A DNA stretch of 64,000 nucleotides, taken from assembly GCF_947507565.1 (NCBI RefSeq), contig NC_089179.1, positions 2,559,747 through 2,623,746 of the forward strand, written 5' to 3'. The notes under the pieces were generated by a model that worked only from the letters and a program-made list of their open reading frames with translations, was not told the origin of the DNA and did not search any database. Of this stretch, positions 43,460 through 55,118 are shown in pieces. This stretch comes from Oscarella lobularis (Eukaryota > Porifera > Homoscleromorpha > Homosclerophorida > Oscarellidae). Both the position numbers and the translations under genes were made by a program. How positions within the stretch are numbered: position 1 is the stretch's first letter; the number at the start of each line of letters is the position of its first letter.

Positions 43460-44592
43460 TCCAATTTTTTTCTTGTCTCACAAGAAGGCGTTCAAGGCAC
43501 TGAATACCACTCTTCAGGATCTCCGAGACAATGACGATCTTATGGGTGGTCTCACTGTCATACTTGCCGGCGATTTTCGCCACATTTCCAATCATAGAAC
43601 GAGGAACCAAAGCCGACGAAATAAACGCCTGCATAAAATCTTCAAGAATCCTCGGGCCCCGTGTCGAAACTCTACACCTCCGAACAAACATGCACGTACA
43701 CAGATTTCAAGACGCAAGCGCCGGTGCACACGCAGAACTACTTCTTAGAATAGGGAACGGTCAAATTCCCATCAATCCTACAATATCCCTCATAACCATG
43801 CCCTGCGGACACCTGATCCCAACTCTTGAACAACTAGAAGAGAACGTTTTCCCTTCCCTTTCCCAAAACTTTCAAACGTCGTCTGGCTATCAGAAAGAGC
43901 TATACTCGCCCCAACAAACGAGTCAGTTCAAATTATTAACAAAAACTTACTACACAAATTACCCACTAATGAGCGAACATACATTTCAATTGACACCACT
44001 ATCGAACTGGACGATGCCGTAAATCGCCCCACTGAATTTCTCAATTTTCTTAATCCCACAGGTTTACCAACTCATCTTTTATCACTCAAAATCGGCTGTC
44101 CTATAATGCTCCTTCGAAATCTAGATCCTCCGAAACTATGCAACGAAACCAAACTTATTGTAAGACAACTCCGTTCTCATCTTATCGAAGCAACGATAGC
44201 AATTGGCTAATACAAAGGAGACCATGTTTTTATACCACGAATTCCCCTCATTCCCTCAGACACCACAATTCCATTTAAACGCTTACAGTTTTCCGTCAAG
44301 CCATGTTTCGCCATGACAATTAATAAATCACAGGGACAAACACTCGCAACCGTTGGGCTCTTCCTTGCTACTAAATGTTTTTCCCACGGACAGTTTTATG
44401 TCGCCTGTTCACGCGTAAGCACACCTGACAACATTTACATCCTCTCCGAAACAAACGAGACCGCTAACATTGTTTACACAGAAATACTGACGTAAATACG
44501 CACAAAGGGCCATTTCCCACTCCTCACTTTATTACAATACATATCTCATTCCAGGACAAATATTACCCGTCGGAGACGGGTACATTGGCTAG
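43460..44592 (+). mobile_element. 3' part of an autonomous-type Helitron
   Basis: Contains the C-terminal helicase of a Helitron Rep/helicase protein and a proper 3' end: stem ACCCGTC-GGA-GACGGGT at 44565-44581, then ACATTGG and CTAG (44589-44592), followed by T. The stem differs from those of H1-H4 mainly in sequence, not in shape. The 5' half with the Rep (HUH) domain is not visible. The left limit given is where helicase similarity starts. Confidence 0.75.
43473..44495 (+). pseudogene. Helitron PIF1-like helicase, C-terminal half
   Basis: Plus-strand blocks: KAFKALNTTLQDLRDND and GGLTVILAGDFRH (helicase motif III region), then in another frame GTKADEINACIKSSRI and LHLRTNMHVHRF, PTHLLSLKIGCPIMLLRNL, and TINKSQGQTLATVGLFL with FYVACSRVSTPDNIYIL (motifs V and VI). 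This is the usual order of Helitron PIF1-type helicases. At least three frameshifts and one TAA (near 44210) make it dead. It is the only helicase of this type in the window. Confidence 0.75.
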
Positions 44593-45743
44593 TGCTACCC
44601 TAAAAAAGAAAAGGAGCAACTTTATAACAACCTAGATTACCGATTTGTTCTCCTGCTACACTGTCTGCAACGTACACAATTTGGCTTCGTGCATTGCAAC
44701 GACCACCAGCCCTCACTCGCGAACCCCAACCCCCCACCTCGAATAGACTTTTGGAAATCAGACCTAATGGTTAGACTTTCGGAAATTTTTATATGCCCAC
44801 GAGCGTGGGCAGTGGCATCGCACGCATTCGGCGCCGTGTACGTCAAGGAGATCCCCGCCCCCTAAGTGCGCGCCTACACTACACCAAGTGGGGCCCCAAT
44901 GGCCGACCTGATCGTCTCGCTGACACGAGGCATTCTTCTGCCTTTCTTCGCTCTTTCGTCGCGAAACTAAAGTAAAAGAAGAGATTGAAATAAAACGAAG
45001 AGAGAGTGCACGTGATGAGGGATCGACAAAGGACAAAAGGATTACGCGAGCGTCGTCACGTACGCGATCAGTGTCACGTCGCCGCTCGTAGCGAAAAAGT
45101 CGCTGGAGAGCAGAAACATCCACGCGCGAGCTCTACGTCTTTCTCCGCCTTGAGACAGGACACAGGCATTGTCGCAACGCCCCGCGCGGACGAAAAATGA
45201 ACGGAAAACGTGCGCTTATCTATTGGCGTGTTTGAATCTGAGCTGCTTGAGCTGCGAAGAGGCGAAGTCGGTGCGATGACCGTGCATCGAGCTGAGTCTT
45301 CTGAGTGTGGATTCAGAAAACCCCGGAAATCTACTACGGGACTCGATTAGTCGTCGTCACGTGATGAACTTTAATGGCTTTTTCTAACGCGAGAAAAGAT
45401 TCGTCGTCGATGTAACTGACGTAGGAAGTTTACTGCAGACGAGATAATGTGTCCAGATAGTTGTTAGAAAATTGGGGCTCCATTAGGGTAAAACTTCGTT
45501 TGGAGGCATAGGGCACGCAGGCGAGTGCAAACAAAGACTAAGAAGCCGTATGACTAGTAAGAGTGATACAGTTTTGCCTTTCGCAATATCTTCGCTCCCA
45601 AGAAAGAAGATCTTTACTGGCCTTTAGCTCAGGTTACAAAGCAGTATGATACTGAAACGAAACCTGCTGTAACGCCATAGCATCGATTTGAGCCTAGAAT
45701 CTGTCAAATAGAAGAGGTCATTCGAATCAGTGGCATCGCAAAA
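44593..45743. other. Gap, no recognised gene
   Basis: The flank right after the Helitron begins TGCTACCCTAAAA, which resembles the 5' end consensus of H2-H4 without a proper TC; it may be a decayed head of another tandem copy. The remainder to 45743 shows no convincing coding sequence. The frames at 44637-45200 look incidental. Confidence 0.4.
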
Positions 45744-46500
45744 CTGCAGTAAAAGGCGCTAAACTATTACTCTGGTACTTTCCCATTCTTCTCTAAACTA
45801 TTGCTAACCGAATGTGCCCTGCAATAGGTGAAAAACGGACGAAAGGTCTCGAAGTAGTGCTAGCACGCTGGAGCGTCACCAAGGGAACCTAACGGTCGCG
45901 TACGCTACGAGCCAATCATAGAGCAGCACGTGAGCTCTATCAGCGTAATACGTCGAACGCCTACGTGCCTTACATCATTGGAATCTTACGGGACAGAAGA
46001 TTCCAATGATGTCACTCCCGATGACGCACAACGTTCGACGCGATTGCTAGCGCGCTATAAAGGGAAGAAGTTTATGCGTGGGTGCACTCTATATGTTCTC
46101 GCTGCCCTTCATATAGAGAGCGACCTGATTGGTCTGCGATGGGAGTCGATCGAACATAGCCACTTGGCAACAAACGGAATACAAACTGAAAAATTCAATT
46201 AATTAAAAAATCATCAAAAACCGTATTCCCACGATCTCGATTGGTATTCTCGAAGGACTTTTTCCTTGTCGACGCCGACGACAAGACCTTGTCAAGGTGC
46301 AAGAGAAAGACGCCAATGTCCTTTCCGTCGCTATAGGACATCTTGAGCAGCAAATTCAGCTCGGCTGCGTCCCATATGATAAGGTCCTCGCAGTTCTTCG
46401 CAAAAAAAAGAAGAGATCGAGTCAGCGAAAATTACGCAAAGCGGAAGACCGCGCCCACGCAATCCAAAAAACCCTTTACCCCTACTACTGCCACCTTTGT
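45744..46500. repeat. Dispersed repeat R, uninterrupted copy b
   Basis: Left part 45747-45977 matches 11157-11396, and right part 45978-46110 matches 13437-13590, with no insert between them. It then continues (46030-46500) like 5006-5465. This is the most complete copy. It serves as the empty site for Helitron H1. On its minus strand an 80-codon frame (LNLLLKMSYSDGKDIGVFL) is partly shared with copy c. Confidence 0.85.
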
Positions 46501-47219
46501 AAAATGAGCGTCTTTCGGAAAATTGGTGTCTTTCGGATGTGCCGAAGCGGAGGTGGCGACGGCGACGTCGACAGCGGATCCGTCCGCGCCTAATTCCCAT
46601 CCGCTCCCGACGAGAGAGACGCAAGAGTAATTTTCTGTCCTCGTGGTACGATTTTCGGGCAAATTTCGAGTAAAATATGATGAATTTTTTTATGGTGGCG
46701 CTCCGTTAGATAGCGACGCATCACCTCGGTCGTCAATTTCTTCGAATCGGCGGCATAGATGGGGCTAAAGAGGAGACAATCGGTGTCATTTGGGGAGTGA
46801 TGAAAGGGTGCCCAGTTGCCGCGTACGGATTCGCCAACGAACTGTCGTGAGAAGTCGTGGCGTGCGCGGTAGCAGCGTCGCTCATTGTAGTGGCCGATGA
46901 TCTGCACGATGGATCACCTGACTTTACCGGAGATAACAAACAGATGCGACATTATTAGCTGCAGTGCCCCTAAAAACCGCTAAAGACCTCCGCGGGAGCG
47001 GTCTATACGAAGGGGGTCTATACGATACCTTTGTATAGACCCCCTGCAGCCACGCGACCAATTAGACGGTGACACGCCTACTGGAGGACAGCTGGATTTG
47101 CCAAACGCATAAAAAGGCCCAAAATTCTACTTTCCTTCCCAATGACGGAGCTGCCCTAACAAGATCGAAATAGAAAGTTGTTCCTGGTCTTTTATAATTA
47201 TTCGCAGGAGTGCTTTGTG
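46501..47219. other. Gap with an unrecognised minus frame and a palindrome
   Basis: The minus frame 46590-46907 reads FVGESVRGNWAPFHHSPNDT and YLTERHHKKIHHILLEICPK. It looks protein-like, but I cannot place it. A perfect palindrome lies at 47011-47045 (listed separately). Confidence 0.35.
47011..47045. repeat. Perfect 13-bp inverted repeat
   Basis: AGGGGGTCTATAC (47011-47023) and GTATAGACCCCCT (47033-47045) with a 9-nt loop. A partial extra copy, ggtctatac, lies just upstream at 47000. Confidence 0.9.
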
Positions 47220-47259
47220 AATTTGTTGCTCTCGTTGATGTGTCATGCGTTCCGTACTA

Positions 47260-47460
47260 TGCTATCTAAAGAAGCCTGCTTCTTCATATCAGGCCTCTTC
47301 GGTTCCGAAACGCTGTCGAAGATCTCGCCGTGCTGGATCAGATGCTTACTTTTCAAGTGCTTGATCATATTGCTCGTATTTCCCGACGTCTTCACGACTT
47401 CCTTACATAAGAAACATTGGGACTCCTCCGGGATTCCAGTTTCTACGTAGTACGTTCAAG
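47260..47460 (-). pseudogene. BED zinc finger of a hAT-like transposase, fragment
   Basis: The minus strand reads SQCFLCKEVVKTSGNTSNM, IKHLKSKHLIQHGEIFD and KRPDMKKQASLDSIVRNA. CxxC and HLKSKH form a BED-type finger, the DNA-binding start of many hAT transposases. Nothing of the catalytic domain follows within reach. It is not part of the hAT at 49554, whose finger is of TTF type and on the other strand. Confidence 0.65.
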
Positions 47461-47544
47461 CAGGACTTCGCTTTCTTCTCGGAGCACTCATTTTGTCGTG
47501 CAGTAGCTAAGATCTGCACTAACGCGGTGATGCAATTGCCAAAT

Positions 47545-47612
47545 GCCGCGCGCAGACGCCTCGGCGAGGCGCGCAGACGCCGCGGCGAGGCGCGCAGACG
47601 CCGCGGCGAGAG
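47545..47612. repeat. 21-bp GC-rich tandem repeat (3 copies)
   Basis: Three copies of gcgcgcagacgccgcggcgag. Confidence 0.85.
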
Positions 47613-49315
47613 AGCTAGGCAGATGGGTATCGTATCGAAAGGCGTCACGGTATCGATACTGCGGCCGCGCATTCGGTATCGGTAATATCGATAATTTGAT
47701 ATCGATACGCCCATCTTTGGGTCTTTCGACCGTCACATCTTTGACAAAGAATCGCCAAAGAAAATTTATCGTTCAACAATAGCGAACAATAGGGAAATTT
47801 CTGAAGCAACTGTTTTTCGTGCGATTTGCTTCTTTAGGTGCGTCGGTTGACCTTTGAAACGGGAAAAGGTCAAGTTTATTCATTAAACTCAATCCAAGAA
47901 AAAAGCTCTAATACGACCCGTATACAAATCTCACTACAGAATTGTGGACAAATCGACATTTTGTTTAACGTGTGTTTGCTATATGTGTGAGTTAATAAAG
48001 ACTACATCCGATACGTCTTTACACACTGCTTCTAAGTTAACAGGCTCTGTTTCACTTTATATCCATTTACCTCTAGGGCTTTGCGATATTTACCTCTCTT
48101 TCAACTTTCCTTCACCATACTTGTTCACTAACGGATTGTTTCAAAATGTTGTCTTACATGTGTGATTCGCCTATATAACGACATCCATGCATTCATAAAA
48201 TAGATCTCTTGAAACGCTTTTGATAGAAGATAGCGAGGTGACCTAAGCACTTCAAAATAGCAGAAGAGACCCGGAAACGACAATAAGAATACAAATTTTA
48301 TAAGCAGGCTCTGAAAAACAACTTTATGCATTTAATACAAAAAGGCGAGGCTCTTTTGATTAATTTATTAACCGATATTTACTCATTCAATTAAAACTTA
48401 CATCTCTTGGAGGTGATTCAGATGTGGCTGTTTAGTCAAAACTGCTGTATCGCTTGTTTGAGATTGCCTCACTGGTGATGCCTATTTAGTTTTCTGTCTC
48501 TATAAACGCCTTTTTCTGCCACTTTTTGCCGTACCAACTTTTCTTTTCAGAGCCTTTTATGTTCCTTTATACAGGTACTTTTATAAAGTTTGGCGTTCCC
48601 CACACTGGCTGTCTCTGCGCTGTCTATGACATTATTTTCAAAAACTCGCTTTTATTTTATTGCGTTTGCTCGGCAATTCATTATCATTGTTGCTACAAGA
48701 TTTCTGTTTCTCTTAGAAGCGTAGAGTTTAAACAGTTAGAGGCAGGCAAGGCAGTTAGCTGGCTTGGGGAAAGGCTGTTGCATGAAGCCAATTCACTTTC
48801 TGAGTGTTCTTATTCAGTTTAACGGGTGCGCGAATATCCTGATAAGAGTACATTTTTAAATTATAGCTTCTTTCCATTCCTTATTTTCATTCTCTAATTC
48901 CCTCATTTTAGCCTAAAAGCAATATTTGCAATTAATGAAACCGACCGCTGATGAATCAACAGCAAATGCAAGATTTCGCAGTTTTGGGGCTTTGCTTCCA
49001 GAAAATTTGTAAGGGGTGTGCGTGGTTTTGGGTTAAATTTGCGCGATTCTGAGCTACGCTAATTTTTGATTATTTATTAGTTATGCAATTTGCATAAATC
49101 TAATAAGTATTCTTTTTCTAAAATTTTTTGTCATTGTCACAAAATATTTTCATCGAGATCCCTCAGACCCCTCAGTCTACCGCTTAGTTCTCTGTTTTTC
49201 TTCTCATTTTACTAAGCAAACTAATTAATTTGCGTATTCGCTGATGCTTTCAAAGTTAATCTACGACGAACTATTTTTTGAAGCCTTCGTGAAACAGCGT
49301 AGTTCTGAATCAGAT
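47613..49315. other. AT-rich gap, nothing recognised
   Basis: About 1.7 kb of AT-rich DNA with no family-like frame, terminal repeat or tandem array that I can support. It could be a host intron or intergenic DNA. Confidence 0.5.
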
Positions 49316-49506
49316 TCTAGTTAGCATAAAGGAGCATCGCGTTGTGATTGACGTTTGCAAACCTAACCTTGAAGTTCTCAACAAATTGGAAGAAAAAACG
49401 TGGCAGTCCGAACACCAAGCAAAGTTGCTAAAAATTCCTCTAGTCGTAGGAAGACAGAGTGAAACTGTGTACGTCGCTAATGCGACGGACGTTTTAAACA
49501 TATAGT
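49316..49506 (+). CDS. Possible terminal exon, unrecognised
   Basis: After an acceptor-like gattctag at about 49317 the frame reads KEHRVVIDVCKPNLEVLNKL, EEKTWQSEHQAKLLKIPLVV and SETVYVANATDVLNI, then TAG. The composition is protein-like and it has no TE resemblance, so a host gene exon is possible. No upstream exon was identified in the AT-rich stretch before it. Confidence 0.3.
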
Positions 49507-49553
49507 TTACAATGTCCCACCTGTTTATTTCAAATGTTACATTCATTTAAATA

Positions 49554-52413
49554 CAGCGTTCTCGCCAGGACTTTTGTAGCGGGTGGGGTCTGGGGGTGTA
49601 GCCCCGGAAAAATTTTGGAATGTGGGCGTGGCTAATAACAATTTTTTACTATTCAATACATGACTTCAGCAACATGCATTGTTTTCTTATACTGAATGAT
49701 TTGCTTTACAACTTTTGTCTTGAGAATTTTCATTGGAGTTGCATCTTATTAACAGACTTCTCTGCCCACCATACTCTTTTTTATCTTAGCTTCGAGATTT
49801 GGTCCTAATTTGCCTACAGAAGTATAGTGTAGACTGTACTATTGTAAGGTGGCCATGTCCAACAGTTCGAGTTCGTTGTAAGCGTTACTGACGTTTGCTG
49901 TTAGCCTGTTGCTGCAGAGCGTAAGCTTCTGATCGCAGTTTATCGTAGCGCACTTTACCTCAACAGAATCCTTACCTCGACAAAATCCGTGTACAATATG
50001 CGCCGAAAAGATGTTCAGACGTCGCTGTTTGGTGGGATTGTGTCACCGTCTACCCCTACAGCTGCTAGCGAGAGCAGTGCCAGAGAATCTTCGTCGTCTA
50101 GCAGTGGCAGTCGATCGAGAAGTCGCGGAGAAGTGGAATCGTGGCGATGCTTCGGATTAGGAAAGTGGAGAGATAAGTTCCCTTGGATTGATGTCAGAGA
50201 AGACGGAATATTTTGCTCGCGCTGCGCCGAGTTCAAGCCTGCGTCAAAGACAAGAGCATGCGGCGTCAAAGACAAGAGCATGCGGCGGCTCCTCCACGTT
50301 TATATCGTCAGCTTACGTTGGCAATCGACCCGACGTGTTGCAGCGACACGAGAAAAGCGTTTTTCATTCAGAAGCCAACAAGAAATTTCAAGAATCTGTC
50401 GCTAGGCGGAGCAAAAGGCGTCGCATTGATGATTACGTCGACCAGCGGCAGCAGTTAACCATAGATGGCGAGGGAATGTGCGACGCTTTCAAATGCCTGT
50501 ATTGGCTGGCGAAAAATGAAATTGCGCGCACGACACATTTCCAGTCTCTTCGCCAGCTCTGCATGGATTTTGGGAACGAATCCCTTCAGCGTCTCACCAA
50601 GGCAAGAAACAAAACCTATGCTTCAGAACAGAGTATGCAAGAAATGCTTGCTGCAATAAGCCGAAGTCTGGAAATGAGTGTTGTAAAGGCGGTAGCCGAA
50701 TCGCCTTACTATTCAATTGTAATTGACGAATCAACGGACCTGTCAACGGTGAAGCAGCTTGCAATTGTTGCTCACTATCTCAACGTTGACACAGCTTCCC
50801 TTGAAGTGCGCTGCCTCAAGCTGCTAGACATGTCGCAATACGTCCGCGCCGATGCCAAAGGAATACTGAGTGCTGTAACAGAATATCTCTCCAACCCGGG
50901 CCCTGATCTTCCGGCTATACCGCTAGAGAAAATGGCTGGAGCAGCATGCGATGGCGCTGCTGTAATGCTTGGCCGCGTAACAAAATTGAAAGAGATTGTG
51001 CCTAGACTTGTTGCGACTCATTGCGCAGCGCACAGGGCTGGCGCTTGCTTCATCCCAGTCGTCACAGCCGGAGCCTTGGTTCAAGCAAATGGAGAAGGCC
51101 ATAACCGGGGTTTATGTCTTTTTTTCGCGCAGCACAGTTCATTCAGCTGAGCTGTCGGAGATGCAGAAGGTTATGAATAAGCCCACCGTTAGGCTGCAGA
51201 GGCCTTCTGATACGCGCTGGCTGTCTCTCGGCAACGCCGTCACGGCATTACTTAAAAGCTTGGCTGCAGTGAAAGCTGTTCTCGAAAACGAGGCGGCAAG
51301 CGGCGACGTGACGGCTATAGGGCTTGTGCATCAATTCAAAAAACCGATGTTTCTCGTGTGCCTTCATCTTCTTTGTGACGTGCTAGATATTCTGAATTCA
51401 CTATCGGAGGCCTTTCAAACAAGAGACCTAAATCTTTTGGCAATTGAGGGGCTAGTGAGCGCCAAAATGAAAGCCTTACAAAAAGTGAGAGAAGATCTTT
51501 TCTGCGGAGGGCACATGATTAAAGGATCTGTTACCTATTCAGAAGAATTTCGGTCTGTCAACAGAACTGAATTTGAAAGAAGAGGACATAGCTACGTTGA
51601 TGCCATCTTTGAAAACGTCACAAGACGATTTCCTCAAATTGAACTGGTTACACTTCTTGGACACTTTCATCCTCAGCACGCGCCATCAGCTCCTGCCACT
51701 GCTATTATGGCCGTAGCAGAATTTTTTGGCTACGATGAATCTTTGTTTTGGAACGAGTTTCAATCATACGCCGCGATGGCATCTGCGCTAGAGCCACCAA
51801 CGCTGGAAAGAGCAGTCGCTGAACTTTGGCGTCCTCAAAATCGACTTGCAATGGCGGCAGCTTTCCCCAAGGTCTCAGAAGTTACTGCTAGAATTCTGGT
51901 ACTGCCGGCAACATCCACGGACGCTGAGAGAGTTTTCTCAGCAATGAATCGAATAATGACGCCCATTCGAAACAGATTGAAGAGCGAAACATTGGATAAC
52001 TTACTCCGAATATCGATGAATGGCCCCCCCAGCGACAAATTGGAATCCTGTTCCAACAGCACTACTCTGGGAGTCGCAGGGTAACAGACGAATAAGGGTG
52101 GCAAGAGGTTCGAGATACTTTGGCGATTTCACTGAGGGCTCCTCCAGCGAGAGCGACTAGTGGCTGCCTGGACTCAGGAGTACTATACTATATATGTATG
52201 TTGGGTCTTTTCGTAATGCATTATACGTTGTCGTTTCTTCCCTTCTCACGGCGTACCACGAGTCCACAACCCACGACAAGTAAACGCGATAGTTGGACTA
52301 GAGCTAGCCTCTTTCGACGGAGTGGAGAATTCCTAAAATTTTCACCGAGCGGGTGGATAAAATCTCACACAAGTGGAATGAATCCACCCGCTAGTAGCCT
52401 AGCGAGAACCTTG
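49554..52413 (+). mobile_element. Complete hAT transposon with 8-bp target duplication
   Basis: 2,860 bp. The ends are imperfect inverted repeats: CAGCGTTCTCGCCAGG at left and CAAGGTTCTCGCTAGG read inward at right, both followed by a tagcgggtgg block. The 8-bp duplication TTTAAATA is exact at 49546-49553 and 52414-52421, the size expected of hAT. It contains one transposase gene. Confidence 0.9.
49989..52084 (+). pseudogene. hAT transposase, TTF-finger type, two or three small lesions
   Basis: N terminus: Ser-rich, then a TTF-type zinc finger (KWRDKFPWIDVREDG, FCSRCAEF). A 22-bp tandem duplication (50241-50262 and 50263-50284) shifts the frame there. Next FHSEANKKFQESV, the catalytic core VIDESTDLSTVKQLAIV and ACDGAAVMLGRVTKLKEIV with THCAAHR; a one-base insertion near 51035 shifts the frame again. 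The rest is open: PSDTRWLSLGNAV and the dimerisation end LPATSTDAERVFSAMNRIM and RNRLKSETLDNLLRI. This resembles the C17orf113/ZNF862-related hAT group. It cuts and pastes the element; this copy is newly dead. Confidence 0.85.
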
Positions 52414-52463
52414 TTTAAATAAAAGTAAAAAACAAAAATCGTTTAAGCGCAAAGTTGTCACAG

Positions 52464-53300
52464 TTATTTCACTATCTTGGCGCGCTTGGCGCGCTTGGCA
52501 GGCTTCGCGCGCTTGGTGACGCGCTTGGCGTCCGGTTCGACGCTCTGGAGCTTCGTTGAACGTAGCATCCGGACGGGAGGGGGTGATTCTTTTTTGGGTG
52601 CCCTCCCGGCGGCAGCCCTCCCGGCGGCAGCCGGAGCTGCGGCGGGGAGGGGTCTCTTGTCTGCTTTGGCGTTAACTGCGGGCGTCCTTTGTCGGAGGCA
52701 TCGTTCACTTTGTCGGAGGGGGTTCGTCGACTTCGACTGCAGCGGATGGGATTCCGTCGGAGGCAGCGTCGTCGGAGGGGGTCCTTCTTCGACTTCGACT
52801 GCGGCGGATGGGATTCCGTAGGCGGCAGCGTCAAATTCGTCGGAGAGGGGTTCTTCGTCCACTATCCCCTCGGCGGCAGCGCTAACTGCGGCGGAGGGGG
52901 TCCTTCGTCTTCGTCGGTTTCGTCATTGTTGCTATCGGTTTGGTGTGTTATGACCACCTTCGGCCTGCTGGAAAGGCTCAAGAATGGAACATCTTTCGGC
53001 GACATTTCATTTCGTGTCACTTTGACGCACATCATTATTTCCTAAAAATGACGAATTAATTCATCTGTAGTTTTCTAAGGTCTCCCGCTTACGACAACCC
53101 ATGTAGGTAGGTTTAGGGACTTCATGAAGGCTTTTTCGGCCGCTTTTATCATTGTAGTCCTGTGCCCTTTCTTAGTCACTTCCTTGCCGTTCATCGCGTA
53201 GAGATAGGACACGAAAGTAGGGATTTCTTTCTTGGGTAGATCGAAGACGTTTAAGTCTTGAGCAACTTTCCAGTGCCGTCGCTCGTTTATTTAAAAGAAA
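52464..53300 (-). CDS. Unrecognised multi-exon gene with basic C-terminal tail
   Basis: Minus strand. The first exon (to about 53105) reads LPKKEIPTFVSYLYAMNGKE and TTMIKAAEKAFMKSLNLPTW. A ~55-nt intron (gtaagcg..tttttag) follows, then MMCVKVTRNEMSPKDVPFLS and SSRPKVVITHQTDSNNDETD. A frame change or second intron near 52885 leads to DEEPLSDEFDAAAYGIPSAA and a Pro/Ser-rich then Lys/Arg/Ala-rich tail (KPAKRAKRAKIVK). A ~65-bp internal duplication lies at 52735-52860. I do not recognise it. The basic tail suggests a nuclear DNA-binding protein; host gene or TE gene both remain open. Confidence 0.4.
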
Positions 53301-53527
53301 ACTAAGTGGTCAAAACTTTTTTCTAGTTAGCATTTTTTCTAGATAGCTGACATTTTGCTTCTTTATATTCGACTAGTTTGGCTTTCAAAAAATAAAAGAC
53401 TGCTGAGCACTGAGCGTGTTTGTAAGAGAAGGCGTGTCTATCCCTGTAGTCATAATAGGAACGAAAGTCCCCTGATTGGCGTTCGCCTCACTTCTTTGTT
53501 GCCCCGTATTTCGTCATCTCGGGCCCA

Positions 53528-53905
53528 GATGGTTCGCCGCTGCATCGCTGCTGGTTGTAACAGCACTACAAAAGACGATGTCACTCTCTATTTCTTCCCG
53601 AAAGACGTCGGACTACGTCAAAAGTGGATCGATCAAGTTCGACGAACGCGTGACTGGTGGGCGGGTCCGAAGACGTACAGCGGGATCTGCAGCCGCCACT
53701 TCGAGCCCGACTGCTTCCAAATAGACAGCAGTCTCTACGAAAGCCTTGGTGTCGGGCGAAAACGGCTTAAACTGAAGCCTGGAGCAGCGTGGAGCTGTTC
53801 CGACAAAATTTCTTTGCGAACTTCCTGACGCTGTCCCTCCACCACCTAAAAAACCAAGGACAGCTTTTTTGAAGCGAAAGAGAGCTAGGGTATTGCAGAA
53901 ATCTC
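53528..53905 (+). pseudogene. THAP-domain protein, N-terminal part
   Basis: The ATG at 53528 gives MVRRCIAAGCNSTTKDDV, a THAP C2CH zinc finger (CxxxxC near residues 5-10; ICSRHF near 54-59), WWAGPKTYSGICSRHF and GRKRLKLKPGA. The frame ends at 53828. A shift would continue it as PDAVPPPPKKPRTAFLKRKR with a basic region, then a stop at about 53948. THAP domains bind DNA and open P-like transposases and many host regulators. No transposase core follows, so it is either a truncated TE gene or a shortened THAP gene. Confidence 0.65.
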
Positions 53906-53984
53906 CTCTTCTGTTTCTTCCTGACAGGCATACCGTACCCGATATATAGGTTGTGGCCGAAGTCTTACGCGGATGTAAGGTTTT

Positions 53985-54600
53985 TGAAGACCTGGGAGCT
54001 GGAGAAGATTGTCACGGTGGCGCAGTTGAGGAAGTACAGTGCACCCACGCATAAGGTTCCCACGTGACCCTTTCCCGGATTTAGCCGCGTAAATCAAAAT
54101 GAGAAGATTTACTATCTTTTCTCTTACGCGAAACGATAGTGACATCCTTTCTCTAAGATTTGGTGGAAGGATTAGTCGATCGCCTACATACTGATCGAGT
54201 AATCCTTCACGATATCGCAAAAGTACCTTTCGCCGTTTCCTGGCGTCAATCCCTACGTAACTACTATACTTCTTTCTTCGGAACGCAACAGGCTACGCTT
54301 TTCTAAATATTGGTCGAAGCGATTTTGAGTTCGATTTTGAGTTAGCCCACAATTTCGCTGTGAAGTATCGTTGCTAAGGGCGTTTTCTAGAACCTACGAG
54401 GCAATTCGCGATTCGGCGCTCTCGCGAAACGACATAAAAAAGAAAGCTAAAAAATTTGGTCGAAGCGATTTTCAATCTTTTGCGTAGTTTAGAAGTTAAT
54501 CGTTGTCATGGGCGTGGCTAGCGCGCGCGCATGGTCCCACACCAAAATAGACAGTAAAACGGGCGAAACGATTTACTGTGGTACTGCCCGTTTCTTTTCT
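53985..54600. repeat. Diverged copy of repeat R family (copy d)
   Basis: Shares tacagtgcacccacgcataa (54028) with 10645 and, inverted, with the end motif in copies a-c. It also shares gggcgtggctagcgcgcgcg and ttactgtggtactgcccg (54510-54595) with 11125-11210. The centre is not alignable by eye. Confidence 0.5.
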
Positions 54601-55118
54601 AAGCAAGTACGAAATTACTTAAGTTTTGAGCCAATTGCAAGTGCCGTCGCTCGTTTACTTAAAAAATCAAAATAGCTTTAGCTGTACTGAATTACTGCAC
54701 ATGTAGTGTTTAAAGCCGTTTAAACGATAAGAGCAAACTTTTTAATAGTTTGGAGCAAACTTCTCTTTAACCTACGACACATGCAACACCACTTCCGACC
54801 GAAAAGTGCTTCAGAATCACGGCGGTGCAAAGAAAACGCAATGCGCAAAAAACCATTCATAGACAGAAATTTCATGCCTATGAATAACTCCAGGCGTACT
54901 GCGTAAGATTAGTTCTTCGCTTAGGCATGCCACTGAACTTTGCATTCGTTTTTTGGAGATACTGAGGGGTGCTTAAGCACCCGAAACCTCATGTTTTATG
55001 TTTCTTTGAGAAGGTAGCCTTTTGAGAGGTGCTGCGGTGCGTTCGATGATGGGGTAGATTTTTAGGACAATAGCATGACTATGAAAGTTAATCAACTGGA
55101 ACGTTTGGGAGCATGTTG
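54601..55118. other. Gap with a single dispersed minisatellite unit
   Basis: Bases 54615-54660 are one unit of the 41730 array. The rest, up to the gypsy LTR, has no recognised content. Confidence 0.5.

Noticed and set aside
44764-45123. 119-codon minus frame near 45 kb
   Set aside because: No motif, mixed composition, and opposing open frames on the plus strand; treated as chance.
52464-52834. Reading the Lys/Ala-rich tail as a histone H1 or HMGA gene
   Set aside because: The basic repeats are suggestive, but no winged-helix domain or canonical AT-hook is present and upstream exons do not fit those families.
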